Source: Pseudomonas putida S13.1.2 (GTDB lineage: Bacteria > Pseudomonadota > Gammaproteobacteria > Pseudomonadales > Pseudomonadaceae). Taken from it: a stretch of 64,000 nucleotides of DNA. Under the pieces are notes generated by a model. The model saw only the letters and a program-made list of their open reading frames with translations. It made no database searches and was not told the origin of the DNA. Location: positions 1,798,001 to 1,862,000 of the forward strand of contig NZ_CP010979.1 in the NCBI RefSeq assembly GCF_000498395.2, written 5' to 3'. The translations under genes were made by a program, and so were the position numbers. Of this stretch, positions 11,520 through 19,518 are shown piece after piece (position 1 is the stretch's first letter; each line of letters opens with the position of its first letter).

Positions 11520-12470
11520 ATGACCGATATCGAGCGCTACCTCCGCGCCGCCACCCGTGACAACACCCGGCGCAGCTACCAGGCTGCCATCGAGCACTTC
11601 GAAACCCACTGGGGCGGTTTTCTCCCGGCCACCGCCGAGAGCATTGCCCGCTACCTGGCCGACCACGCCGACCAGCATGCCGTCAGCACCCTGCGCCAGC
11701 GCCTGGCTGCGCTCAGCCAATGGCACGTCGCCCAAGGCTTCCCCGACCCGACCAAGGCGCCGCTGGTGCGCCAGTTGCTTCGCGGTATCCGCACCCTGCA
11801 CCCGACGCCGCCCAAGCAGGCAGCCCCGCTGTTGTTGCAGCACCTGCAAACTGCGGTGACCTGTTTTGAAGAGGAAGCCCGGCAGGCACGTGAACATCAC
11901 GACCTGGCCGCCCTGCGCCGGGCCCGGCGCGACAGTGCGCTACTGTTGCTGGGTTTCTGGCGTGGTTTTCGTGGTGATGAACTGGCGCGCCTGCGCATCG
12001 AGCATATCCAGGCCGAAGCCGGTGTCGGTATCACGTTGTTCCTGCCGCGCAGCAAGGGCGACCGTGAAGCCCTGGGCGTGCAACACCGCACCCCTGCTCT
12101 CAAGGCCTTGTGCCCGGTCACGGCCTACCTGCAATGGCTGGAGGTCGCCGGCATTGCCCATGGGCCGGTGTTCCGCAAGCTCGACCGCTGGGGCAACCTT
12201 GGGGACAGCGCGCTCAACAGCAACAGCCTGGTCGGCCTGCTGCGGCGCATGCTGGAGCGTGCCGGGGTACCGGCCGCGCTGTATACGGGCCACTCGTTAC
12301 GGCGTGGCTTCGCCACCTGGGCAACCGCCAATGGCTGGGAACTGAAGTCGCTGATGAGCTATGTGGGTTGGAAAGACGCCAAGTCGGCCTTGCGCTATAT
12401 CGACTCGGCGCAGCGTTTTGGCGAATTGGCCGTTTTACCGGCCAGCCAGACGCCACGGCTTATTCCTTGA
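11520..12470 (+). CDS. Lone tyrosine recombinase / phage-type integrase
   Basis: This 316-residue protein has an N-terminal SAM-like core-binding domain (~1-95; RYLRAATRDNTRRSY) and a C-terminal catalytic domain. The active-site set is present: Arg151 in FRGDEL, His258 and Arg261 in HSLRRG, Trp284 in the GW motif, and Tyr293 in ALRYID as nucleophile. I chose ATG at 11520 (MTDIERYL) over an upstream ATG at 11463, whose extra residues look unlike the family. There are no phage genes, attachment repeats or tRNA nearby, so this is not the end of an integrated element. The last 11 bases overlap the end of the convergent SDR gene. Its DNA target is unknown. Confidence 0.85.
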   Translation: MTDIERYLRAATRDNTRRSYQAAIEHFETHWGGFLPATAESIARYLADHADQHAVSTLRQRLAALSQWHVAQGFPDPTKAPLVRQLLRGIRTLHPTPPKQAAPLLLQHLQTAVTCFEEEARQAREHHDLAALRRARRDSALLLLGFWRGFRGDELARLRIEHIQAEAGVGITLFLPRSKGDREALGVQHRTPALKALCPVTAYLQWLEVAGIAHGPVFRKLDRWGNLGDSALNSNSLVGLLRRMLERAGVPAALYTGHSLRRGFATWATANGWELKSLMSYVGWKDAKSALRYIDSAQRFGELAVLPASQTPRLIP

Positions 12471-14184
12471 AGCTGTGCCGGGCGACGCCGCCAGTTTCCG
12501 GCCGGATGGCATACAGGTCGCCAGCATCGGGGTAATGGTGCAGTTCTTCGGGGCTCATGTCGAAACGCGCGGTGCTGATGTACAAGGTGTTCAAGCCCGG
12601 CCCGCCAAAGCAGCAGCTGGTGGGGCACGGCACCGGCATCAAGACCTGGTCGGTCAGGTGGCCGTGGCGGTCGTAGCGCAACAGACAGCTGCCATGGTAC
12701 TGGCACACCCACAGCCCGCCTTCGCGGTCCAGCGCCAGGCCATCCGGCCGCCCCAGTTCAGCGGGGGTTTCGGCAAACAGCGTTACCGCGCCCAGCCGGC
12801 CTTCGGCGAGGTATTCGGCACGGTAGATGGCGCGCGCCGCCGAATCGACGAAGTACACCGTATGGCCATCCTGCGACCAGGCGAGGCCGGTGGGCAAGGC
12901 CATGTCGTCGTGGATCACCTGGTCGTTCAACTGCCCGTCGAAGCGGAACAGCGCCCCGGTATTGCCGCTCAAGGCTTCGTCCATCAGCCCGGTCACGAAG
13001 CGTCCTTGCGGGTCGCAGGCTCCGTCGTTGAAGCGGTAGGTCGAACGCGGGTGGACAGATGCAGAATGCTGAAGCACCTTGCGCGCCGGCACATCGAAGA
13101 TGGCCACGCTAGCATCTTCTGTGAAAATCAGGTTGCCCCGGTCGGTCAGCGCCAAGGCGCCAATGCGCGCGGCTGACGCGTAAAGGCTGTGAAATTCGCC
13201 ATCCGGTGTCAGGCAGTTGATGCGCCCGCCAGAAATATCGACGAAGTACAACGCGCCGCTGCGCTCATCCCAGACCAGGCTTTCACCCAGGTCCGCGCGC
13301 GTGTTGGCGACTTTGACTGGCACGTAGTTGCATTCCTTGATGCGGTTCCAGCGCTCTGCCACCTGCGCCAGGTCGTCGGCCTGCACACGGCCCAGGTCCC
13401 GGGGGTAGCTGACGCCGCTGTTTTCGTTGAAGCGTGTGGCGGTGAACTGGCCGTTGCTGGCGCGCAAGATGTAGCCGGTGTCATGGCACAGCGCACTGGC
13501 CAGGTACAGCACGCCAGGCGTCACCCACTCGGGCTTTAGCTCTTCTGGCGGTTGGCTGATACCCCACATGCGGGTCTTGGCCACCGGCGATATGGCATTG
13601 ACCAGGATACCGTGCTCCTGGCCCTCCATGCTCAGGGCGTTCATGATGCCGACCTGGGCCATCTTGCCGGCGGCGTAGGCCACCAGGCCAGGCTGCGCAT
13701 AGCGCTGGTACATGGCGCGGTCCGAGGTGGTCAGCACTACCCGTGGCGCTGCGGAACGCTTGAGGTGGGCCCAGGCATGCTTGGCTAGCCACACGGGGGC
13801 CTGCACGTTGATGCCCAGCGCACGGTCCAGAAAGGCGGCTTCCTGATCCTCGATACGCTGGTAATCAACCCAGCCGGCATTGTGGATGAGGATATCCAGG
13901 GCACCGAAATGCTCGAGGGCCAGCTCAACCAGTTGCTTGCAAGTGTCCTCGTTCTCCAGCTGGCCGGCGTGCCCAACCACAGCAAAGCCTTTGCCACGCA
14001 TGACCGCCAGTGCGTGATTGAGCGCCGAGGCGTCGCGCCCTTGCCCGGATCGGTCGGTACCCAGATCGCTGATGACTACCCGCGCGCCGCGTTCGGCCAA
14101 CGCCATGGCATAGGCCAAGCCAAGGCCCTGTGCGGCACCGGTGATGACCGCAACTTTGTTGTGAAAAGGGTTTGTAACGGGCAT
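12460..14184 (-). CDS. Fused short-chain dehydrogenase / SMP-30 gluconolactonase-like protein
   Basis: This 574-residue two-domain protein has an SDR half (~1-255) with TGAAQGLG at 15-22, NAG at 102-104, Ser154, and Tyr170-x3-Lys174. Its C-terminal extension (ELKPEWVTPGVLYLAS) recalls the 3-hydroxyacyl-CoA dehydrogenases of the MFE-2 type. The second half (~285-574) is an SMP-30/gluconolactonase beta-propeller with Glu301 (GESLVWD), Asn in FNDGACDPQGRF and Asp in RPDGLALD as metal ligands. A dehydrogenase that makes a lactone and a lactonase that opens it would be a logical pair. The substrate is unknown. The LysR gene at 14311 is divergent and probably controls it. Confidence 0.85.
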   Translation of the reverse strand: MPVTNPFHNKVAVITGAAQGLGLAYAMALAERGARVVISDLGTDRSGQGRDASALNHALAVMRGKGFAVVGHAGQLENEDTCKQLVELALEHFGALDILIHNAGWVDYQRIEDQEAAFLDRALGINVQAPVWLAKHAWAHLKRSAAPRVVLTTSDRAMYQRYAQPGLVAYAAGKMAQVGIMNALSMEGQEHGILVNAISPVAKTRMWGISQPPEELKPEWVTPGVLYLASALCHDTGYILRASNGQFTATRFNENSGVSYPRDLGRVQADDLAQVAERWNRIKECNYVPVKVANTRADLGESLVWDERSGALYFVDISGGRINCLTPDGEFHSLYASAARIGALALTDRGNLIFTEDASVAIFDVPARKVLQHSASVHPRSTYRFNDGACDPQGRFVTGLMDEALSGNTGALFRFDGQLNDQVIHDDMALPTGLAWSQDGHTVYFVDSAARAIYRAEYLAEGRLGAVTLFAETPAELGRPDGLALDREGGLWVCQYHGSCLLRYDRHGHLTDQVLMPVPCPTSCCFGGPGLNTLYISTARFDMSPEELHHYPDAGDLYAIRPETGGVARHSFKE

Positions 14185-14213
14185 TTCAGGTTACCTTCAA
14201 TTCTCCTTTTTAC

Positions 14214-14278
14214 GATATCAACAAACAAATCCATGACTTAATATTAAAAGCATGCACGTTTGATATCTGATGGATATC
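14214..14278. promoter_or_regulatory. Divergent promoter region with three GATATC repeats
   Basis: GATATC occurs at 14214, 14262 and 14273. The first two extend to an 8-base inverted repeat, GATATCAA ... TTGATATC. LysR regulators commonly bind such dyads between their own gene and a divergent target, so this is a likely operator; no -35/-10 was assigned with confidence. Confidence 0.45.
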
Positions 14279-14310
14279 ACCGCCGAGTAGCCACGCTGTA
14301 GGAATATTGG

Positions 14311-15219
14311 ATGATCGAAACACGTTTGCTCAGGCAGTTCATCGCTGTGGCCGAAGAATTGCACTTTCACAAGGCCGCCGAACGCCTGCACATGGCGCAG
14401 CCGCCGCTGAGTCAGGCGATCAACCGCCTTGAAGAAAAATTGGGCTTCAGCCTGCTGCTGCGTAACAAGCGCGGAGTGCGCTTGACCGCAGCGGGGGCGG
14501 CGTTTCTCGACACGGCCTACCGCACGCTGGCTGAGCTGGAACAAGGGATCGAGTACGCCCGCAATGTGTCTTCAGGGGTCAGCGGCAAGCTGACCATCAC
14601 CGCCATTTCCATTGCCTATTACGACTCGCTACTGAGTAGCTTGCGGCGTTTTCGCGAGACTTACCCGAACGTGCAGTTGACCATTCGCGAAATGCCATCC
14701 GCCTCGCAGGCCAAGGCTCTGCTGGCCGGTGAGGCGGACATCGGCTTCATGCGCAGGCTGCCGCTGCCGACCGGCGCCCTTGAAGCACGTTTGTTGCTTG
14801 ACGAGCAGATCGTCATGGCCTTGCCCGCCAGCCACCCCAAGGCGCAGCAGGGAGAAGTCGACCTGTGCGAGTTTGCCGATGAGGATTTCGTATTCACCCC
14901 GCAAGCCTTGGGCGGTGGCTATCACGCGCAGCTGCTGGCGCTGTGCGAGGCGGCGGGTTTTTATCCCAAGGTCGTGCAGGAGGCGGCGCAGATCCATACA
15001 CTGCTGGGCCTGGTAGCCTGCGGTTTTGGCGTGGCCCTGGTGCCGGCCTCGTTCGTCGGTTCCACTGCGCGTGAGCGCGTGCAGTTCTGCGCGATCCGGC
15101 CGCTCAATGAGCAACCCGCGCCCGGGATCGGCCTGTACATGAAATGGAACGCCCAGAACGCTTCGCCAGCATTGGCCAACTTCATTGCCATGTTCGATTG
15201 CCAGCCCATCATCAAGTAG
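14311..15219 (+). CDS. LysR-family regulator divergent from the SDR/SMP-30 gene
   Basis: This 302-residue protein has an N-terminal winged helix (1-60; AAERLHMAQPPLSQAINRLEEKLG is typical LysR) and a substrate-binding domain (~90-300). The N-terminus HFHKAAERLHMAQPPLSQ resembles the BenM/CatM subgroup, whose effectors are small organic acids. Divergent placement and the GATATC repeats between the two genes suggest direct control of the SDR/SMP-30 gene. The effector is unknown. It is followed by a REP pair and the convergent glycerate kinase gene. Confidence 0.88.
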   Translation: MIETRLLRQFIAVAEELHFHKAAERLHMAQPPLSQAINRLEEKLGFSLLLRNKRGVRLTAAGAAFLDTAYRTLAELEQGIEYARNVSSGVSGKLTITAISIAYYDSLLSSLRRFRETYPNVQLTIREMPSASQAKALLAGEADIGFMRRLPLPTGALEARLLLDEQIVMALPASHPKAQQGEVDLCEFADEDFVFTPQALGGGYHAQLLALCEAAGFYPKVVQEAAQIHTLLGLVACGFGVALVPASFVGSTARERVQFCAIRPLNEQPAPGIGLYMKWNAQNASPALANFIAMFDCQPIIK

Positions 15220-15220
15220 T

Positions 15221-15310
15221 CCTGTGGGAGCGGGCATGCCCGCGAACACCGGCGAAGCCGGTGCCATGGGTTCGCAGCGGCTGCTTCGCGGGCATGCCCG
15301 CTCCCACAGG
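15221..15310. repeat. REP-type inverted repeat pair
   Basis: CCTGTGGGAGCGGGCATGCC at 15221 and its complement ending at 15310 form two arms around an inner dyad (CACCGGCGAAGCCGGTG). It sits between two convergent genes, where it could stop transcription from both sides. Confidence 0.9.
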
Positions 15311-15322
15311 GTTCAGCGCAGG

Positions 15323-16462
15323 TCATGTTCGCTTTGCAACGCGCCACAGCCGACCAATGTCACAAGCCCGCGCCTGCAGCAACTGCGCAGCATTGGCACA
15401 AGCCTGCTCCAGGCTCATCGGCCCGCTGGCCAACGCAAATGCAGCATCGACCCCATGGGCATACAACTGCTGATAACCTTCACCCAACGTCCCGGCCAGC
15501 ACCACCACTGGCACGCCATGACGCTTGGCTACCCGGGACACACCCATCGGCGTCTTGCCGCGCAATGTCTGGGCATCGAAACGGCCTTCGCCTGTCACCA
15601 CCATATCTGCCCCCTGCACCAGGGCATCGAGGCCAGCCAGCTCAGCCACCACCTCCACTCCCGGGCGGAACTGTGCGCCCATGAACGCACGGGCGGCGAA
15701 ACCCATGCCACCGGCAGCGCCACAACCTGGGTAATCCCGTACATCCTCACCCAGCAGCTGGGCGCAATGGTCGGCAAAATGGCCTAGCGCCTGGTCCAGC
15801 GCCTGCACCTGCTGCGGGCTGGCCCCCTTCTGCGGGCCAAAGATTGCAGAAGCACCGTTGGTGCCGCACAGCGGGTTGTCGACATCGGCCGCCACTTCGA
15901 ATTGCACTTCGGCGAGCCGTGGGTCGAGATCGCTGGCGTCAATGCGGGCCAGCTTGGCCAGGGCCAGGCCGCCCTCTTCCAGCGCTTGCCCGTCAGCGTC
16001 CAGCAGGCGCAGGCCGAGTGCACGCAACATGCCGCTGCCGGCATCGTTCGTGGCGCTGCCGCCGATGGCCAGTACCACCCGTTGCGCGCCGGCGGCCAAG
16101 GCTGCGGCGATGAGTTCGCCAGTGCCCCAGGTGCTGCTGCGGCAAGCGTCGCGCTGGCCGGTTGGCACCAGTTGCAGGCCACTGGCCTGGGCCATTTCAA
16201 TGATCGCGGTACGGCTATGCGGCATCCAGCCCCAGCCGGCCTCCACGCTTTGCCCCAGTGGCCCACGCACGGTCTGGCGGCGCAGTTCGCCGTGGCTGGC
16301 GGCCAGGATCGCCTCCATGGTGCCTTCGCCACCGTCAGCCATCGGGCACTCGACCAGTTCTGCGTGCGGCCACGCCTCGCGCAGGCCTGCGGCGATAGCG
16401 CGGGCAACACCGGCAGCGTCAAGGCTGTCCTTGAACGAGTCGGGGGCAATGACGATTTTCAT
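15323..16462 (-). CDS. Glycerate kinase (GlxK/GarK family)
   Basis: This 379-residue protein has the family opening MKIVIAPDSFKDSL, then PMADGGEGTMEA, GGSATNDAGSGML near the centre, NPLCGTNGAS and TGEGRFDAQTLRGK. These mark the glycerate kinase type-1 fold, which phosphorylates D-glycerate to 2-phosphoglycerate in sugar-diacid and glyoxylate breakdown. I chose ATG at 16460-16462 (MKIVIAPDSF) because the 48 residues upstream in frame come from REP-adjacent DNA, and GGAGAATCCCC precedes it. The neighbour on the same strand is a CdaR-type regulator, and an MFS transporter follows; together they suggest a glycerate or sugar-diacid module. Confidence 0.93.
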   Translation of the reverse strand: MKIVIAPDSFKDSLDAAGVARAIAAGLREAWPHAELVECPMADGGEGTMEAILAASHGELRRQTVRGPLGQSVEAGWGWMPHSRTAIIEMAQASGLQLVPTGQRDACRSSTWGTGELIAAALAAGAQRVVLAIGGSATNDAGSGMLRALGLRLLDADGQALEEGGLALAKLARIDASDLDPRLAEVQFEVAADVDNPLCGTNGASAIFGPQKGASPQQVQALDQALGHFADHCAQLLGEDVRDYPGCGAAGGMGFAARAFMGAQFRPGVEVVAELAGLDALVQGADMVVTGEGRFDAQTLRGKTPMGVSRVAKRHGVPVVVLAGTLGEGYQQLYAHGVDAAFALASGPMSLEQACANAAQLLQARACDIGRLWRVAKRT

Positions 16463-16569
16463 GGGGATTCTCCTGTCCTGATGAGCGGCATGCTGACAGC
16501 TGTTCGCCAAGGGGGCCTCAGTCAAATGCACAAAACGCTGGACGGGTTGTTTGGGCGGATGCCTTTTTG

Positions 16570-16678
16570 CCTGCACTGGCCCTATCGCCGGCAAGCCAGC
16601 TCCCACAGGTTTGATACAGCCCTGAGGGCAGCATGCATCCTGTGGGAGCTGGCTTGCCGGCGATAGGGCCAGTGCAGG
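16570..16678. repeat. REP-type inverted repeat with 40-base perfect arms
   Basis: Arms at 16570-16609 and 16639-16678 are exact inverted copies (core TATCGCCGGCAAGCCAGCTC) with a 29-base spacer. It ends nine bases before the stop of the CdaR-type gene. Confidence 0.92.
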
Positions 16679-16686
16679 TCAATACT

Positions 16687-17784
16687 TCAGGCTGCTGGCA
16701 ACAGCTGCAACCCCAAGTACAAACTAAGCATCCCTTCCATGCGTAGCGGGTCGACCTCGCCCAGTTCGGCAATCCGCTCCAGCCGGTAGCGCAGGCTGTT
16801 GCGGTGGATGCCCAGGGCATCGGCGCAGGCCTGGCTCTGGCCGTCATGGGCACACCAGGCACGCAGGGTGGTGAGCAACTGGCCGCTGTTGTCCCTGGCG
16901 CGAATGCGCTGCAGTGGCTCCAGCAGTTCATCCAGCGCGTCATCGTTGCGGTGGCGCCACAGCAGCGCCGGCAGCCGGTAGCGCTGCAGGCTGAGCAAGC
17001 GTTCGGTGGGCAATACCTCGCGGCCGTAGGCCAGCAAGTCACGTACCCGGCGGTACCCACGGCGCAACTGCTCCAGGCTCTGCGCGGCACTGCCCAGGGC
17101 CAGCCGCTCCACGTCCCAGCCGTGACGTTGCAGGCGCTCCAGCAGGCGCGGCTCATCCAGTGCCACGCTGGCCGGCCGGCACCACAGTAATGACTGGCGG
17201 GCCGGGCTGACACACCAGCTGTCCGGGTAGCGGCTCATCAACCACGCCGACAACGCCTCGGCGGGTGGCCCCGAGGCCAGTTCGAACAGGCAAGGTACCC
17301 GCGGCAGCTGAGGCTTCAGGCCCAATTGCCGGGCTTCGTCGAGCAGCCGGGGTGAATCACCGCTGCCGCCCAGCAACAGCGCCAGCAAATCATCACAGCG
17401 CTGCCGTCGCCATTGCTGGTCGGCCTGTAGATGGCGCTGGGCCAACAGCATCTCGGCGGTCATGCGTACCAGCTCACCATAGGTGCGTACCTGCTGTGGG
17501 TCTCCGGTCAGGCCCAGTACACCCATCAGCCGGCCATCAAGCATCAGTGGCAGGTTCACCCCGGGCTGCACACCCTTCAGGCACTTGGCCGCGTCAGTAT
17601 CCAGTTCGACGATTCGGCCGTTGGCCAAAACCAGTTGCGCCCCCTCGTGACGGGTGTTGATGCGCTCCGGCTCGCCGCTGCCCAGGATCAAGCCCTGGCT
17701 GTCCATGACATTGACGTTGCACGGGAGAATGGCCATTGCCCGGTCAACGATATCCTGTGCCAGGTCATGGTCGAGTTCGAACAT
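16687..17784 (-). CDS. cdaR: CdaR-type sugar-diacid utilisation regulator
   Basis: This 365-residue protein has an N-terminal sugar-diacid recognition domain (~1-135; LDHDLAQDIVDRAMAILPCNVNVMD, GVNLPLMLDGRLMGVLGLTGDP). A central region follows, with a C-terminal PucR-type HTH_30 domain (~300-360; ACADALGIHRNSLRYRLERIAEL). CdaR activates uptake and catabolism of glucarate, galactarate and glycerate in E. coli. Here it lies between glycerate kinase (same strand, 224 bases downstream, with a REP between) and a divergent MFS transporter, matching that role. The effector in this organism is inferred. Confidence 0.92.
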   Translation of the reverse strand: MFELDHDLAQDIVDRAMAILPCNVNVMDSQGLILGSGEPERINTRHEGAQLVLANGRIVELDTDAAKCLKGVQPGVNLPLMLDGRLMGVLGLTGDPQQVRTYGELVRMTAEMLLAQRHLQADQQWRRQRCDDLLALLLGGSGDSPRLLDEARQLGLKPQLPRVPCLFELASGPPAEALSAWLMSRYPDSWCVSPARQSLLWCRPASVALDEPRLLERLQRHGWDVERLALGSAAQSLEQLRRGYRRVRDLLAYGREVLPTERLLSLQRYRLPALLWRHRNDDALDELLEPLQRIRARDNSGQLLTTLRAWCAHDGQSQACADALGIHRNSLRYRLERIAELGEVDPLRMEGMLSLYLGLQLLPAA

Positions 17785-17947
17785 TGCGTGGTCCTTTAGG
17801 TGTTAGGCTTTTGGGCTCGGGCACAGCAGCCTGGGCCAAGCACTGTGCAAAAGCACAAAGACAGGCTAGCCGCAGTCCCCGAGACTCGTCAGGGCGAGCG
17901 CCGGAACAGGCGACGCGGCGAAAACCATAACAACAGAGAACCCGATC

Positions 17948-19276
17948 ATGGCACACAGCCCCGCCCCTGACCAAGGCACGGACACCACCCGCAACGCGCT
18001 GTACCGGCGCATCACCCTGCGGCTGATTCCGTTCATTTTCATCTGCTACCTGTTCAACTACCTGGACCGCGTCAACGTCGGCTTCGCCAAGCTGCAGATG
18101 CTCGACGCCCTGAAATTCAGCGAAACGGTGTACGGCCTTGGCGCCGGCATCTTCTTCATCGGTTACGTGCTCTGCGGCCTGCCAAGCAACCTGGCACTCA
18201 ACCGCTTCGGCCCGCGGCGCTGGATTGCGCTGATGATGATTGCCTGGGGCAGCCTGTCCACCTGCCTGCTGTTCGTCACCACCCCCACCGAATTCTACGC
18301 CCTGCGTCTGCTCACCGGCGCTGCCGAAGCAGGCTTCTTCCCGGGCGTGGTGCTGTACCTTTCGCGCTGGTTCCCGGCCGCCCGTCGCGGGCGCATCATG
18401 GCCCTGTTCATGTCGGCGATCCCGGTATCGGGCCTGCTCGGCGGGCCGTTTTCCGGCTGGATCCTCCAGCACTTCGCCGCCGGCCAACACGGCCTGGCCG
18501 GCTGGCAATGGATGTTCCTGATCCAGGGCCTGCCCACCGTCGCCCTGGGTGTACTGGCGGTGTTCCTGCTCAGCGATAGCTACCAGAAAGCTGCCTGGCT
18601 TAGCCCGGCCGAACGCCAGCTGGTCGCCAGCGACCTCGAAGCCGACGCTGCGGGTAAGCCGAAAACCACGGGCGATGGCGTGCTCGCCGTGTCGACCAAC
18701 CCGCTTATCTGGACCTTTGGCTTCGTCTATTTCTGCATCCAGAGTGGCGTGTACGCGATCAACTTCTGGTTGCCGTCGATCATCAAGAACATGGGCTTCG
18801 ACAACCCACTGCTGATCGGCTGGCTCAGCGCCATCCCTTACCTGCTGGCCGGTGTGTTCATGATCCTTTGCGGCCGCTCGGCGGACCTGCGCAACGAGCG
18901 CCGCTGGCACCTTGTGGTGCCGATGCTGATGGGCGCCGTCGGCCTGCTGATTGCGGTGAACTTCGCCGGTAACCCGGCCATTGCCATTCTGGGCCTGTCG
19001 ATCGCCACCATGGGCGCGCTGACCGGGCTGCCGATGTTCTGGCCGATGCCAACCGCCCTACTCAGCGCCGGTACAGCAGTTGCCGGCCTGGCGATCATCA
19101 ACTCCGTGGGGCAGATGGCAGGCTTCCTCAGCCCGTACCTGGTGGGGTTCATCAAGGACCAGACCGGTTCCACCGATGCCGCGCTGTATTCGCTGGCGGC
19201 ATTGATCGTGCTGGGTAGCCTGGTGGCCCTGCGTGTCACGCGGTCGGGTGCGCTGAGTTCTGCACGGGCCAGTTGA
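17948..19276 (+). CDS. MFS transporter, anion:cation symporter family (sugar acid/glycerate type)
   Basis: This 442-residue protein has twelve predicted membrane segments. The opening FICYLFNYLDRVNVGFAKLQM with the Asp-Arg of 'NYLDR', and LPSNLALNRFGPRRWIA, are signatures of the ACS family (GudP, GarP, tartrate and phthalate carriers). The gene starts 163 bases from the divergent cdaR-type gene, so it is the likely target of that regulator and imports a sugar diacid or glycerate across the inner membrane. GAGA precedes the ATG. Exact substrate is not readable. Confidence 0.88.
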   Translation: MAHSPAPDQGTDTTRNALYRRITLRLIPFIFICYLFNYLDRVNVGFAKLQMLDALKFSETVYGLGAGIFFIGYVLCGLPSNLALNRFGPRRWIALMMIAWGSLSTCLLFVTTPTEFYALRLLTGAAEAGFFPGVVLYLSRWFPAARRGRIMALFMSAIPVSGLLGGPFSGWILQHFAAGQHGLAGWQWMFLIQGLPTVALGVLAVFLLSDSYQKAAWLSPAERQLVASDLEADAAGKPKTTGDGVLAVSTNPLIWTFGFVYFCIQSGVYAINFWLPSIIKNMGFDNPLLIGWLSAIPYLLAGVFMILCGRSADLRNERRWHLVVPMLMGAVGLLIAVNFAGNPAIAILGLSIATMGALTGLPMFWPMPTALLSAGTAVAGLAIINSVGQMAGFLSPYLVGFIKDQTGSTDAALYSLAALIVLGSLVALRVTRSGALSSARAS

Positions 19277-19413
19277 GCCTGTTCGCGGGTAAACCCGCTC
19301 CCACAGGCATGCCACAGCCTTCGAGTCTGTGGTAATCCTGTGGGGGGCCACAGAGAAGCCGCAATATGCTGGCCTGTGATGATCCTGTGGGAGCAGGTTC
19401 ACTCGCGAAGAGG
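19277..19413. repeat. REP-type elements, imperfect pair
   Basis: GCCTGTTCGCGGGTAAACCC at 19277 and a diverged inverse copy at 19384-19413 (CTGTGGGAGCAGGTTCACTC) flank about 75 bases that hold two further small dyads. The right arm has decayed compared with other pairs in the window. Confidence 0.8.
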
Positions 19414-19518
19414 CCCGCCAGGCCACCCAACATCTCCCTCCTCCACCGATCGTCGGTTCAACGCACCCCCTCCCTACCCCAGGCGTCAAATGGTTCCAAA
19501 GGCCCTTTGGAGAACCCC

